64,000 nucleotides of DNA from Flavobacterium cheniae (GCF_004363695.1 NZ_SNZC01000001.1:265857-329856), one strand, 5' to 3'. Shown: positions 17,168 to 27,161, counted from the stretch's first letter. Notes: generated from the sequence alone by a model not told the origin. Numbers and translations are program-made.

Positions 17168-17195
17168 GGAAGTTAGAAGTTAGAAGTGGGAAGTT
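17168..17195. repeat. 28-bp heptamer-phased repeat (block D) over the adaptor stop codon
   Basis: GGAAGTT AGAAGTT AGAAGTG GGAAGTT. It covers the last codons and stop (17173-17175) of the adaptor gene and ends 9 bases before the pump ATG. The adaptor C-terminus LPTSNF is encoded inside the repeat. Confidence 0.75.
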
Positions 17196-18258
17196 TTTCT
17201 TGTTTTACTTTAACTTTAATATCGGCTTCGTCTTTTAAAGCCATAACGCCAGAAGTTAGAATTGTATCGCCAGATTTTATGCCTTGGGTAACAACTACGT
17301 TTTTATCCGTTCTGGCAATTGTTTCAATTTTTACTTCTTTTGCTTTTCCGTTATTGGCAATATAAACCACTTTTCCGTCTTGAACTGGAACAACCGCTTC
17401 CGAAGGAATTTGAATGGCTCCTTTGATGTTTTTCAACGGAAGTTCTATAGTGGCAAATGTTCCCGCTAATAATTTTCCATTTGGATTTTCGGCAATCGCT
17501 CTGATTTTTAGGGTTCGAGTGGAAGTTTCAATTTCAGGTTCGATAGCGTAAATTTTAGCTGTAAATTTTTCAGTATTATTTGGAATCGTAAATTGAATAG
17601 GAGTATTGTTTTCAACTTCCGAAGCATATTTTTCAGGAATTGAAAAGCTAATTTTAACTTGATTTGAACTTACTAATTTGGTGATTAGAGTAGTTGGAGT
17701 TACGTAAGTTCCGGGAGAAATGTTTCGTAAACCAATTTTTCCCGAAAAAGGTGCTCTTATACTTGTTTTAGCAATTTGTGCTTGAATCAATTGCGTTTGT
17801 GCTTTTAGACTTCTGAATTCGGCACTTGCAATCTCATATTCTTCTTGAGAAATTGCTTCTTTTTGTAGCAATAATTTAGCTCTTCTTTCATTTTCTGAAG
17901 CTAAACTTTGTCTTGTAGTGGCTTGCGAAAGTTGTGCACGAAGTTCGATATCATTTACTTTTAATAAAACTTGTCCTTTGCTCACATTTGTACCTTCTGC
18001 AAAATAAATTTTTTCTACAATTCCAGAAACTTCACTTCTAATTTCCACATTTTCATTGGCTTCAATAGAACCTGAAAGCGAAATCGTGTTGGCAAAGTCT
18101 TTTTCAGAAACGATTACAGCATCAACCATCATAGGTGGTTTTTTATCTCCTTTTTTATTGTTTTTTGCAGATTCTTCAGCATTTGAAAAAACTCTATATC
18201 CGATTAATCCCAATAAGGCAATAACAAATAATGAAATTGTAATAGTTTTAATTTTCAT
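17173..18258 (-). CDS. RND efflux periplasmic adaptor (membrane fusion protein)
   Basis: 361 residues with one N-terminal membrane anchor (about 5-24), a split lipoyl-like domain with SGIVEKIYFAEGTNVSKGQ (about 75-97), a short alpha-helical hairpin (about 110-160), the second lipoyl half, and beta-barrel and membrane-proximal domains to about 350. It bridges the inner-membrane pump and outer-membrane channel encoded downstream and is the first gene of the operon. Its last residues come from a tandem heptamer repeat, so the extreme C-terminus may not be conserved. Confidence 0.94.
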   Translation of the reverse strand: MKIKTITISLFVIALLGLIGYRVFSNAEESAKNNKKGDKKPPMMVDAVIVSEKDFANTISLSGSIEANENVEIRSEVSGIVEKIYFAEGTNVSKGQVLLKVNDIELRAQLSQATTRQSLASENERRAKLLLQKEAISQEEYEIASAEFRSLKAQTQLIQAQIAKTSIRAPFSGKIGLRNISPGTYVTPTTLITKLVSSNQVKISFSIPEKYASEVENNTPIQFTIPNNTEKFTAKIYAIEPEIETSTRTLKIRAIAENPNGKLLAGTFATIELPLKNIKGAIQIPSEAVVPVQDGKVVYIANNGKAKEVKIETIARTDKNVVVTQGIKSGDTILTSGVMALKDEADIKVKVKQEKLPTSNF

Positions 18259-18281
18259 GGTAACGAAGGCTTTAGTTGCAA

Positions 18282-18314
18282 CAAAGCTAACTTTTACGAA
18301 CTAATTATGCCAAA
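18282..18314 (-). promoter_or_regulatory. Promoter of the efflux operon
   Basis: On the minus strand TTTG (18314-18311) is followed after 21 bases by TAGCTTTG (18289-18282), an exact TAnnTTTG. The predicted start is about 18 bases before the adaptor ATG. The rest of the gap to recG (to 18449) is AT-rich, and I see no clear operator. Confidence 0.5.
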
Positions 18315-18449
18315 ATCTTACCATTTATTTAACATAGTTGTAGGTACAAATGTTTCAAAAATTTGAGATTTATTTAAAAAAGGTATCAAATTGATTTCAA
18401 AAATTAATTTTTGTTATAATTTTTAATATTTCTCTGATTTAAATAGAAT

Positions 18450-20552
18450 TTAACTAATATAATTCCAAATGGTTTTTTTCTTGCTTAACTCAATAAATGC
18501 TTCTCGAAGTTTTGCATGTTCTGGTTTTTCCATTGGAGCATCGTCTTTTAACAGTTTTATAGCATGGTGACGAGCCAATTGTAAAATTTCTTTATCTTTG
18601 ACCAAATCCGCAATTTGAAGATTTAAAACACCACTTTGTTGTTTACCCATAATATCACCTGGACCACGCAATTTTAAATCGACTTCCGAAATTTCGAAAC
18701 CATCATTCGTACGAACCATAGTTTCCATTCGGATTTTACTATCGTTACTAAGTTTGTGACTCGTCATTAAAATACAATAACTTTGTTCAGCACCACGACC
18801 AACTCGTCCTCTTAATTGGTGTAATTGTGATAATCCAAAACGCTCTGCACTTTCAATAACCATTACAGAAGCGTTGGGAACATTCACACCAACTTCAATC
18901 ACAGTTGTTGCGACCATAATATTGGTTTTCCCTTCCGAAAATCGTCTCATTTCTTCATCTTTATCGGCTGGTTTCATTTTTCCGTGAACGATAGAGATAG
19001 AATATTGCGGTAAAGGAAAATCTCTTGAAATACTTTCGTAACCGTCCATTAAATCCTTGTAATCCATCTTCTCCGATTCCTGAATTAACGGATATACAAT
19101 ATAGACTTGTCGACCTTTGGCAATTTCATCTTTTAAGAATTTCCAAACCTTCAATCGGTTCGAATCATAACGATGTACCGTTTGAATCGGTTTTCTGCCA
19201 GGAGGCAACTCATCAATCACTGAAATATCCAAATCGCCATACAAACTCATGGCTAAAGTACGAGGAATTGGAGTGGCGGTCATTACCAAAACATGAGGCG
19301 GAACATCATTTTTCTTCCAAAGTTTTGAACGTTGCTCCACACCAAAACGATGTTGTTCATCAATAATTGCTAATCCTAAATTATGGAATTGTACTTTGTC
19401 TTCTAATAAAGCATGAGTTCCAATTAAAATATCTAAAGTACCGTTTTCTAAAGCTTCATGAATAATTTTTCGTTCTGCTGTTTTAGTGGAACCTGTTAGA
19501 ATTTTTATTTTGATGTTTAGTTCTTTAGCTAATTCGCTAATTCCGTTGAAATGTTGGTTAGCTAAAATTTCTGTAGGTGCCATCAAACAACTTTGAAAGC
19601 CGTTATCTTTTGCTAAAAGCATACACATTAACGCAACAATTGTTTTTCCAGAACCCACGTCGCCTTGTAATAAACGGTTCATTTGAGCGTTACTTCCTAA
19701 ATCGTTTCTAATTTCTTTTAAAACGCGTTTTTGTGCATTCGTTAAATCGAAAGGTAAATGATTGTTATAGAAATCCGTAAAGTTTTCACCTACGCGTTCA
19801 AAAGGCATTCCTTTGATTTTATGTTTGCGAATGAGGTTCTTCGTAATCAATTGCAATTGAATGAAAAACAACTCTTCAAACTTCAATCGGAATTGTGCTT
19901 TTGCCAATAAATCTTGACTCTTTGGAAAATGAATATTGAATAAAGCGGCATTTTTTGGAATCAACTTTAATTCGTCTAAAAGGTAATTCGGTAAGTTTTC
20001 TGAAAATAAAGCTTGGGTTTCCACAAACAATTGTTGTATCATTTTATTGATGACTTTGTTTGAAATCCCTTTGTTTCCTAATTTTTCAGTGCTTGGATAA
20101 ACAGGTTGCATTGCCGAACGAAGGCTAGCTTTGTGTTCTTCTAAAAATTCCATTTCGGGATGCGCCATATTGTAAGTAGCACCAAATTGGGTAACTTTTC
20201 CAAAAATCACATACGGTATATTGATTTTGATGCTTTCGCGAATCCATTTTTGCCCTTGAAACCACACGAGTTCCATTTGTCCTGTATCATCCACAAAAGT
20301 AGCTACTAATCGCGAACGTCCTTTGCCTTGTTCAACGGTTTTGATATTGATGATTTTACCCACGATTTGAACTTCTGAATTGCTGTTTTGTAGTTCGTTA
20401 ATTTTATAATAACGCGTTCTATCAATGTAGCGATTGGGAAATAAATTCAGTAAATCGGCATACTTATGAATGCCCAACTCCTTGCGCAATAAATCGCCAC
20501 GTTGTGGACCAACGCCTTTGAGATATTCAATGGGAGTTTCTAGTAGATTCAT
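18450..20552 (-). CDS. recG: ATP-dependent DNA helicase RecG
   Basis: 700 residues, the expected length. RecG remodels stalled replication forks and branched DNA in the cytoplasm. The N-terminal wedge domain (about 50-150, OB fold), Walker A GDVGSGKT, the DEQH box (IIDEQHRFG), motif III (MTATPIPRT), and motifs V-VI with QLRGRVGRG are all present. It is divergent from the M1 aminopeptidase gene, with about 130 bases between the starts. Confidence 0.97.
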   Translation of the reverse strand: MNLLETPIEYLKGVGPQRGDLLRKELGIHKYADLLNLFPNRYIDRTRYYKINELQNSNSEVQIVGKIINIKTVEQGKGRSRLVATFVDDTGQMELVWFQGQKWIRESIKINIPYVIFGKVTQFGATYNMAHPEMEFLEEHKASLRSAMQPVYPSTEKLGNKGISNKVINKMIQQLFVETQALFSENLPNYLLDELKLIPKNAALFNIHFPKSQDLLAKAQFRLKFEELFFIQLQLITKNLIRKHKIKGMPFERVGENFTDFYNNHLPFDLTNAQKRVLKEIRNDLGSNAQMNRLLQGDVGSGKTIVALMCMLLAKDNGFQSCLMAPTEILANQHFNGISELAKELNIKIKILTGSTKTAERKIIHEALENGTLDILIGTHALLEDKVQFHNLGLAIIDEQHRFGVEQRSKLWKKNDVPPHVLVMTATPIPRTLAMSLYGDLDISVIDELPPGRKPIQTVHRYDSNRLKVWKFLKDEIAKGRQVYIVYPLIQESEKMDYKDLMDGYESISRDFPLPQYSISIVHGKMKPADKDEEMRRFSEGKTNIMVATTVIEVGVNVPNASVMVIESAERFGLSQLHQLRGRVGRGAEQSYCILMTSHKLSNDSKIRMETMVRTNDGFEISEVDLKLRGPGDIMGKQQSGVLNLQIADLVKDKEILQLARHHAIKLLKDDAPMEKPEHAKLREAFIELSKKKTIWNYIS

Positions 20553-20685
20553 TTGAGTATTGAGTTTTTTTTCTTTATTCTTTTCTCTTTGTTCTTCAAA
20601 AAACGAAGATAGTTTATAATTTGTTAATTTAGAAATGAGAGAAATTGAAAATGTTTATATTCGTACATTATTAAAATCCATCAAG

Positions 20686-22752
20686 ATGTTTCGTATTCTG
20701 TTTTCCTTATTAATTGTAAGTTTTTCATTTGCTCAACAAACTAATAAAGTTGATTTTATCAAGTGTGATGCTTTGGTTTCTCCAAACCATATTGAAAAAT
20801 CAATTTCAGGAAGTATTACTTATGAGTTTAAAGTAAAAAAAGCAATAGATACCATAAAGATTGATGCTAAAAGTATGGAATTTTCAGAAGTTGCAATCAA
20901 CGGAAAAGTGGTGAAATTCAAAAACTCAGGAAAAACATTAGATTTATTTGAAGGATATAAAAAAGGAAAAAACATACTGACTTTCAGCTATTCAGCAAAA
21001 CCGAAACAAACTTTATATTTTACTGGTGATTTTACAAATGGAACTGGTCAAATTTGGACACAAGGACAAGGACGTTATACTAGCCATTGGTTGCCCAGTT
21101 TTGATGATGTGAATGAGAAAGTAATTTTTAATATTTCTGTTGAATATAGAAATGATTTCCCAGTGATTTCAAATGGTGCTTTTATCTCAAATAAGTACAA
21201 TTCGAAAGGGAATTTAATTACTTGGAATTATCAAATGCAAAAACCAATGTCATCTTACCTGGCAATGTTAGCAATTGGAAGTTTTGCAAAACAAACATCA
21301 ACAACTAAATCAGGAACACCACTAGAATTTTATTTGGATAAAAACGATGTTTCTAAATTTGAACCAACGTATCGCTATTCCAAACAAATGTTTGATTATT
21401 TGGAACAAGAAATAGGAGTGAAGTATCCTTGGGGCATTTACCGTCAGGTTCCCGTTCGTGATTTTTTGTATGCGGGAATGGAAAATACGACTTCAACAAT
21501 TTTTGCACAAGATTTTGTGGTGGATTCAATTGGTTTTAACGATCGAAATTATATTAACGTTAACGCACACGAGTTGGCGCATCAATGGTTTGGTGATTTG
21601 ATTACGGCACAGTCTGGAAAACACCATTGGTTACAAGAAGGTTTTGCTACCTATTATGCGTTATTAGCAGAGCGTCATTTGTTTGGCGATGATTATTTCT
21701 ACGAAGAATTAAACGATTATGCCGAACAATTAAAACGTGCTTCCAAAACTGATACGATTCCCGTTATGAATGAAAAGGCGAGTTCGTTATCGTTTTATAA
21801 AAAAGGGGCTTGGGCGTTGCATGTGATGCGAGAAGACATTGGAGCAAAGAATTTCCAAAAAGCGGTTAAAAAGTATTTAAAGAAATACCAATACAAAAAC
21901 GTGAACACCGATGATTTCTTGAAAATTGTAAATCAGGTTTCGGGTTATGATGTGGAAAATTTCAAAAAAGTTTGGTTAGAGAAGTCTGGATTTGAAATGG
22001 AAATCGCTCAAAAATATCTTTCTAAAAATAAATTCATTCAAGAGTATTTTACACTAAAGAAAAGTAAAAAATCATTATCAGAACTTACGGAAATTCTAAA
22101 ATCAGATGCTTATTATCCGATTAAACAATACATCGTATATCAAACTAGAAATATCCCTTTTGAAGAGCGCAAAGTCATTTTAGAAACCGCTTTAGCCACA
22201 AATGATATTTTGGTAAGAAGAGCGGTTGCCGAATCAACACCAGTTATACCTGAAGCTTTTAAATTGCAATATGAAACACTACTAAATGATAATTCGTATC
22301 AAACGAAAGAAATTGCATTAGTTAATTTATGTGAAAGTTTTCCAGAAGAGGTAGAAAAATACTTGGAACAAACAAAAGGAATTGAAGGTAATAACGATAA
22401 AAGTTTAAAATTAACTTGGTTGAAATTAAAAATACTAAAAGGTCAAAATTCAAGATTTGATCAAGAAAATATCATTGATGAATTACTAAAATATGCCTCT
22501 GTAGATTTCGAAAGTTCAATTCGTCAAAATGCTTTAGAAACATTGTTAGGAGTTAATTATGAGAATCCTAAAGTAATAGAAGCTTTGTTTTTAGCAACAA
22601 ATCATCACAAATGGCAGTTTACCAAATTTGGTAGAGATAACGTTCGTTTATTACTAAAAAAACCCGAATACAGAACAATAGTTGAAAAAGTAGCATCAAC
22701 TTCGGATGCAAAAATGAAAGAGTTGTATTTGAAATTTTTAAATGAGAAATAA
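20686..22752 (+). CDS. Secreted M1-family zinc aminopeptidase
   Basis: 688 residues with a signal peptide (1-16, ending SFAQ). The M1 exopeptidase motif GMEN is at 264-267 and the zinc site HELAH at 295-299 with Glu318 (WLQEG) 18 residues on. These define a metallo-aminopeptidase that trims N-terminal residues from peptides, here outside the cytoplasm. A helical HEAT-like C-terminal region follows from about 440 to 688. The ATG at 20686 is preferred over one at 20635 because the signal peptide begins there. A terminator follows directly. Confidence 0.92.
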   Translation: MFRILFSLLIVSFSFAQQTNKVDFIKCDALVSPNHIEKSISGSITYEFKVKKAIDTIKIDAKSMEFSEVAINGKVVKFKNSGKTLDLFEGYKKGKNILTFSYSAKPKQTLYFTGDFTNGTGQIWTQGQGRYTSHWLPSFDDVNEKVIFNISVEYRNDFPVISNGAFISNKYNSKGNLITWNYQMQKPMSSYLAMLAIGSFAKQTSTTKSGTPLEFYLDKNDVSKFEPTYRYSKQMFDYLEQEIGVKYPWGIYRQVPVRDFLYAGMENTTSTIFAQDFVVDSIGFNDRNYINVNAHELAHQWFGDLITAQSGKHHWLQEGFATYYALLAERHLFGDDYFYEELNDYAEQLKRASKTDTIPVMNEKASSLSFYKKGAWALHVMREDIGAKNFQKAVKKYLKKYQYKNVNTDDFLKIVNQVSGYDVENFKKVWLEKSGFEMEIAQKYLSKNKFIQEYFTLKKSKKSLSELTEILKSDAYYPIKQYIVYQTRNIPFEERKVILETALATNDILVRRAVAESTPVIPEAFKLQYETLLNDNSYQTKEIALVNLCESFPEEVEKYLEQTKGIEGNNDKSLKLTWLKLKILKGQNSRFDQENIIDELLKYASVDFESSIRQNALETLLGVNYENPKVIEALFLATNHHKWQFTKFGRDNVRLLLKKPEYRTIVEKVASTSDAKMKELYLKFLNEK

Positions 22753-22754
22753 AA

Positions 22755-22780
22755 AAATCCCGAGCTTCAACTCGGGATTT
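22755..22780. terminator. Bidirectional intrinsic terminator
   Basis: Ten-base perfect arms AAATCCCGAG / CTCGGGATTT with a six-base loop, between convergent genes that end at 22752 and 22785. The A-run on the left serves as a T-run for the minus strand. Confidence 0.8.
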
Positions 22781-22784
22781 GTAT

Positions 22785-23309
22785 TTAAAAAACTCTTTTT
22801 AATTCTTCTTTCAAATAACTAATCGCAATATTACTTGGCGCTTCTGTTTCGGTAAGCTCAATCATAACAGCTTCTCTCAGTTTGTCAGCATCAGCAACAT
22901 CTTCTCGAAGCGCATTTTTTCGAATCATTTGCACCGTACTGTTTTTTGCTTTTAAAACAATATCCCAAGTTTCAGCTGTTAAGTAAATTTGTTGCGTTAA
23001 ATTATGCTCAAATTCAGTTTGAATATGGTGCGATAATAAAGTAGCATAGTCGTCTTTGCTTTTTCCTGTAGGAGCCACACGCATTAATAGTTGAGATGGA
23101 TTGATTCGCTCTAACAACAAAACCATTCGCTCATACGCTTGCAAACGAATAGGTAACGCTTGTTTTTGATTTTCTCTTAGTAATTCAAATTTACGTTTGC
23201 TTTCTTCGCTGTTATAAAATTTTTGCATCATTACAAAAGCTACACCACCCGTAATTAAAGCAGGTAAGGTATAAGCAGCAATTTCTAATAATTTATCTTC
23301 GATTGTCAT
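22785..23309 (-). CDS. Conserved membrane-anchored protein of unknown function
   Basis: 174 residues: one N-terminal TM segment (about 8-27), then a long mostly helical cytoplasmic region with many charged residues (EESKRKFELLRENQKQALP). The body resembles a conserved flavobacterial family of this size (I believe it is a DUF7935-type protein, from memory). No catalytic motif is visible. It lies between the M1 peptidase and the helicase gene, convergent with the first and divergent from the second. Confidence 0.75.
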   Translation of the reverse strand: MTIEDKLLEIAAYTLPALITGGVAFVMMQKFYNSEESKRKFELLRENQKQALPIRLQAYERMVLLLERINPSQLLMRVAPTGKSKDDYATLLSHHIQTEFEHNLTQQIYLTAETWDIVLKAKNSTVQMIRKNALREDVADADKLREAVMIELTETEAPSNIAISYLKEELKRVF

Positions 23310-23412
23310 TTTTAAGTTGGTTTAATTTCATCGCAAATTAAGATTAAAAAATTTAATTTTCAAATTAGAATTTCAGTTGTTTGTATTAATCTTAATAAGA
23401 GTTAATAACTTC

Positions 23413-23445
23413 TTTTGTATTAACCCTTTTGATGATGTATTTTTG
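23413..23445 (+). promoter_or_regulatory. Promoter of the UvrD/PcrA helicase gene
   Basis: TTTTG at 23413-23417, 20 bases, then TATTTTTG at 23438-23445, both exact matches to the Bacteroidota consensus. The predicted transcript starts about 22 bases before the ATG at 23474. This is the best-formed promoter I see in the window. Confidence 0.65.
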
Positions 23446-23473
23446 TAAATTAGTTAAAAAGTTATAGTACACT

Positions 23474-25810
23474 ATGAAAGAAATGCAGCGATATATTAGC
23501 CAATTAAACGAAGCACAGCAAGCACCTGTTTTGCAGAAAGACGGTCCCATGATTGTTATTGCGGGAGCGGGTTCTGGTAAAACTCGTGTGTTAACGGTTC
23601 GTATAGCTAATTTGATGAGTCAAGGAGTTGATGCATTTAATATTTTAGCTTTAACTTTTACCAACAAAGCTGCCCGTGAAATGAAAAAACGTATTGCGGA
23701 TATTGTTGGAACTAATGAAGCTAAAAACCTTTGGATGGGAACTTTTCACTCGGTATTCGCTAAGATTTTACGAAGTGAAGCTGATAAATTAGGTTATCCA
23801 TCTAATTTCACGATTTATGATTCTCAAGATTCATTGCGTTGTTTGGGTGGAATTATCAAAGAAATGCAGTTGGATAAAGATATTTACAAACCAAAGCAAA
23901 TCTTAGGCAGAATTTCATCCTATAAAAACTCTCTAATCACCGTAAAAGCTTATTTCAATAATCCCGAATTACAAGAAGCCGATGCGATGAGTAAAAAACC
24001 GCGTATGGGTGAAATTTACCAACAATACGTAGAGCGTTGTTTTAAATCGGGAGCGATGGATTTTGATGATTTATTATTGAAAACCAACGAATTATTGAAT
24101 CTTTTTCCAGATGTTTTAGCCAAATATCAAGATAGATTCCGTTATATTTTAGTAGATGAGTACCAAGATACGAATCACTCGCAGTATTTAATTGTTCGTG
24201 CGTTGTCAGATAGATTTCAAAACATTTGTGTGGTAGGAGATGATGCACAAAGTATTTATGCTTTCCGTGGTGCGAACATTAACAATATTTTGAATTTCCA
24301 GAAAGATTACGAAAACGTACAATTGTATCGTTTGGAACAAAATTATCGTTCGTCAAAAAACATTGTAGAAGCTGCGAATAACGTAATTGACAAGAATAAA
24401 ACCAAGTTAGATAAAATCGTTTGGACATCCAATGATGACGGACCAAAAATAAAAGTCCACCGAAGTTTAACAGATGGTGAAGAGGGACGTTTTGTTGCGG
24501 CAACTATTTTCGAACAGAAGATGCAAAACCAAATGCTTAACGGACAATTTGCAATTTTGTATCGTACCAATGCGCAATCTCGCGCTATGGAAGATGCGTT
24601 ACGTAAACGCGATATCCCTTACCGAATTTATGGTGGTTTGTCTTTCTATCAACGTAAGGAGATCAAAGATGTTTTGGCGTATTTACGTTTGGTAATCAAT
24701 CCAAAAGACGAAGAAGCCTTAGTTCGTGTGATTAATTACCCCGCAAGAGGTATTGGAGATACTACAGTTGAGAAACTAACGGTTGCGGCCAATCATTACA
24801 AGCGTTCTATTTTTGAAGTAATGGAGCACATCGATAAAATTGATTTGAAACTGAATTCAGGAACAAAAGCGAAGTTGAATGATTTTGTGACGATGATTAA
24901 AAGTTTTCAAGTCATTAATGAAAATCAAGATGCATTTTTCTTAACCGATCATGTTACGAAGAAAACCGGATTAGTTCAAGAACTTAAGAAAGATGGAACT
25001 CCAGAAGGAATTGCCAAAATTGAAAATATAGAAGAGTTACTAAACGGTATAAAAGATTTTACAGAAGGACAAATTGAAATTGACGGGGCAAGAGGTGCGT
25101 TAGCCGAATTTATGGAAGACGTAGCTTTAGCAACCGATTTAGATAAAGATACAGGCGATGACGATAGAGTAGCGCTAATGACAATTCACTTAGCGAAAGG
25201 ATTAGAATTCCCACATGTATTTATTGTGGGATTAGAAGAAGATTTGTTTCCAAGTGCCATGAGTTTGAATACGCGAAGCGAATTAGAAGAAGAACGACGT
25301 TTGTTCTACGTTGCCTTAACTCGTGCAGAACATCAAGCGTATTTAACTTATGCGCAATCGCGTTACCGTTGGGGAAAATTAGTAGATAGCGAACCATCGC
25401 GTTTTATTGAAGAAATTAACGATGAATATTTAGAATATTTGAATCCAGTAGATTCGGGTTATCGCTACAAACCAGTTATGGATATTGATGTTTTTGGTGA
25501 TATTGATAAATCGAAATTGCGTTTAGCAAAACCAACCGCAGGAACTCCACCAAAATATTTAACGCGAGATGAACCCGTTTCATCAGCAAATATTAGACGA
25601 TTAAAACCAGTTTCAAGCAATTCAGGAACTTCAAATGTAGTAGATGCGAATTTAAACGTTGGAAATATCGTAATGCACGAACGCTTTGGAAAAGGACAAA
25701 TTGTAAATATTGAAGGAATAGGAGCCGATAAAAAAGCAGAAATTCGTTTTGATGTAGGTGGATTAAAGAAGTTGTTGTTGCGATTTGCTAAGTTGGAAGT
25801 AATTGGGTAG
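23474..25810 (+). CDS. UvrD/PcrA-type superfamily 1 DNA helicase
   Basis: 778 residues. The 3'-5' DNA helicases of this family act in nucleotide excision and mismatch repair and clear proteins from DNA. Walker A GAGSGKT is at 31-37, then motif Ia (LTFTNKAAREM), motif II (LVDEYQDTN), motif III (DDAQSIYAFRGA), motif V (TIHLAKGLEF) and motif VI (VALTRAEHQAY). The C-terminus ends in the small Tudor-like PcrA module (VMHERFGKGQIVNIEG) that binds RNA polymerase in relatives. A second in-frame ATG lies three codons in, so the start is uncertain by that much. Confidence 0.95.
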   Translation: MKEMQRYISQLNEAQQAPVLQKDGPMIVIAGAGSGKTRVLTVRIANLMSQGVDAFNILALTFTNKAAREMKKRIADIVGTNEAKNLWMGTFHSVFAKILRSEADKLGYPSNFTIYDSQDSLRCLGGIIKEMQLDKDIYKPKQILGRISSYKNSLITVKAYFNNPELQEADAMSKKPRMGEIYQQYVERCFKSGAMDFDDLLLKTNELLNLFPDVLAKYQDRFRYILVDEYQDTNHSQYLIVRALSDRFQNICVVGDDAQSIYAFRGANINNILNFQKDYENVQLYRLEQNYRSSKNIVEAANNVIDKNKTKLDKIVWTSNDDGPKIKVHRSLTDGEEGRFVAATIFEQKMQNQMLNGQFAILYRTNAQSRAMEDALRKRDIPYRIYGGLSFYQRKEIKDVLAYLRLVINPKDEEALVRVINYPARGIGDTTVEKLTVAANHYKRSIFEVMEHIDKIDLKLNSGTKAKLNDFVTMIKSFQVINENQDAFFLTDHVTKKTGLVQELKKDGTPEGIAKIENIEELLNGIKDFTEGQIEIDGARGALAEFMEDVALATDLDKDTGDDDRVALMTIHLAKGLEFPHVFIVGLEEDLFPSAMSLNTRSELEEERRLFYVALTRAEHQAYLTYAQSRYRWGKLVDSEPSRFIEEINDEYLEYLNPVDSGYRYKPVMDIDVFGDIDKSKLRLAKPTAGTPPKYLTRDEPVSSANIRRLKPVSSNSGTSNVVDANLNVGNIVMHERFGKGQIVNIEGIGADKKAEIRFDVGGLKKLLLRFAKLEVIG

Positions 25811-25850
25811 AAAAGACATAAGTTCAGAGGCTTTAAGAGAATAGAAATTT

Positions 25851-26483
25851 ATGATTCAAAAAAGAAAAAAGTTCGAAACAAAATCAGCCTTTAAAACAAG
25901 AGTAAAGAAAAGAGCTAAAAAAGAAGAAACTATATTTTTTGGAATTATAATTACCGCAGTAATTTATTATATCTTTTTTGATAGTTTAAGCTTTGGTGCA
26001 GATTACAGATACGATTTATTTGTTTTTTGGTTGCCAACAATGTTAGGCTTTTTTGTAGCGATTAAGTATTCGTTTGTTGCTGAGTATTGGAGTAGTCTCT
26101 TAGTAGAAATTATAAAAGAAAACCATTTTTTATTGAAGATATTTTATCCACTATTTTTAGTTATCATAACTTTTATGTATTCTATTATGATGTTTTGGAT
26201 GCCTTCTAATATAATTTGGGATATTTTTAATAAAATTGAAGCCCAAAATAATAGAATTGAAATTTTTCAGTATCCTATTGAAAAATTTAATGGAGGAAAA
26301 ACGGAGTCAATTGGTTTTTACTTTAATAAAAGTTGGGAAACTATTCCAGTTCATTATGAAGTTGTAAAACCCTATTTAGATAAAAACCCACATAATTATA
26401 AAATAAAATTAGAAGTTAGAAAAGGGCTTTGGAACCATTATGTTTTAGAATCTTGGGATATTGAAGAAGTCAAAAATCACTAA
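25851..26483 (+). CDS. Hypothetical membrane protein
   Basis: 210 residues. A strongly basic N-terminus (about 1-25) is followed by three hydrophobic segments (about 27-45, 58-76 and 92-118) and a hydrophilic C-terminal domain of about 90 residues that is probably beta-rich. I recognise no family. It begins 40 bases after the helicase stop, and I see no terminator between them, so read-through is possible. Confidence 0.6.
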   Translation: MIQKRKKFETKSAFKTRVKKRAKKEETIFFGIIITAVIYYIFFDSLSFGADYRYDLFVFWLPTMLGFFVAIKYSFVAEYWSSLLVEIIKENHFLLKIFYPLFLVIITFMYSIMMFWMPSNIIWDIFNKIEAQNNRIEIFQYPIEKFNGGKTESIGFYFNKSWETIPVHYEVVKPYLDKNPHNYKIKLEVRKGLWNHYVLESWDIEEVKNH

Positions 26484-26538
26484 AAATCACCTATCTTTAC
26501 TCTATATTCTTTTATCATTTTTCTAAAAAAATAAAGTC

Positions 26539-27159
26539 ATGTCAGAAATTATAAAAATATACGAAGATAAACCCAGCGAAGCGGCTATTAAAAAAGTTGT
26601 TGCCGTTTTGAAAGACGGCGGTTTAGTCATTTATCCAACCGATACGGTTTATGGTTTAGGTTGTGATATTACCAATTCTCGTGCGCTTGAAAAATTAGCT
26701 AAAATCAAAGGAATTAAGTTGGAAAAAGCGAATTTCTCTTTCGTTTGTTCAAGTTTGAGTAATCTTTCTGATTATGTGAAACAAATTGATACATCGACTT
26801 TTAAAATTTTAAAACGCGCTTTACCTGGACCATACACATTTATTTTACCAGGAAATAACGATTTACCTAAAGAATTTAGAAAGAAAAAGACCGTCGGAAT
26901 TCGTGTTCCTGCTAATAATATTGCGTTGCAAATTGTAGAAATGCTTGGAAATCCTATCGTTTCCACATCCATTCATGATGAAGATGAGGTAATTGAATAT
27001 TCAACCGACCCAGAATTAATCTTCGAAAAATGGAATAACAAAGTCGATTTAGTTATCGATGGTGGCTATGGAGACAATGTAGCTTCTACCATCATAGATT
27101 TAACAGGTTATGAACCGGAAGTCATTCGTGAAGGAAAAGGAAGTTTGGATGTACTATAA
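26539..27159 (+). CDS. Sua5/YciO/YrdC-family protein, probable threonylcarbamoyl-AMP synthase
   Basis: 206 residues made of a single YrdC domain. Family members make threonylcarbamoyl-AMP from threonine, bicarbonate and ATP for the t6A modification of tRNAs. The substrate pocket elements are visible: DGGLVIYPTDTVYGLGCD near residues 26-43, then the conserved KxxxR-type region (EFRKKKTVGIRVP) and SIHDEDEV. It lacks the extra Sua5 C-terminal domain, so it is either the TsaC type or the YciO branch, whose role is less clear. Confidence 0.88.
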   Translation: MSEIIKIYEDKPSEAAIKKVVAVLKDGGLVIYPTDTVYGLGCDITNSRALEKLAKIKGIKLEKANFSFVCSSLSNLSDYVKQIDTSTFKILKRALPGPYTFILPGNNDLPKEFRKKKTVGIRVPANNIALQIVEMLGNPIVSTSIHDEDEVIEYSTDPELIFEKWNNKVDLVIDGGYGDNVASTIIDLTGYEPEVIREGKGSLDVL

Positions 27160-27161
27160 AT

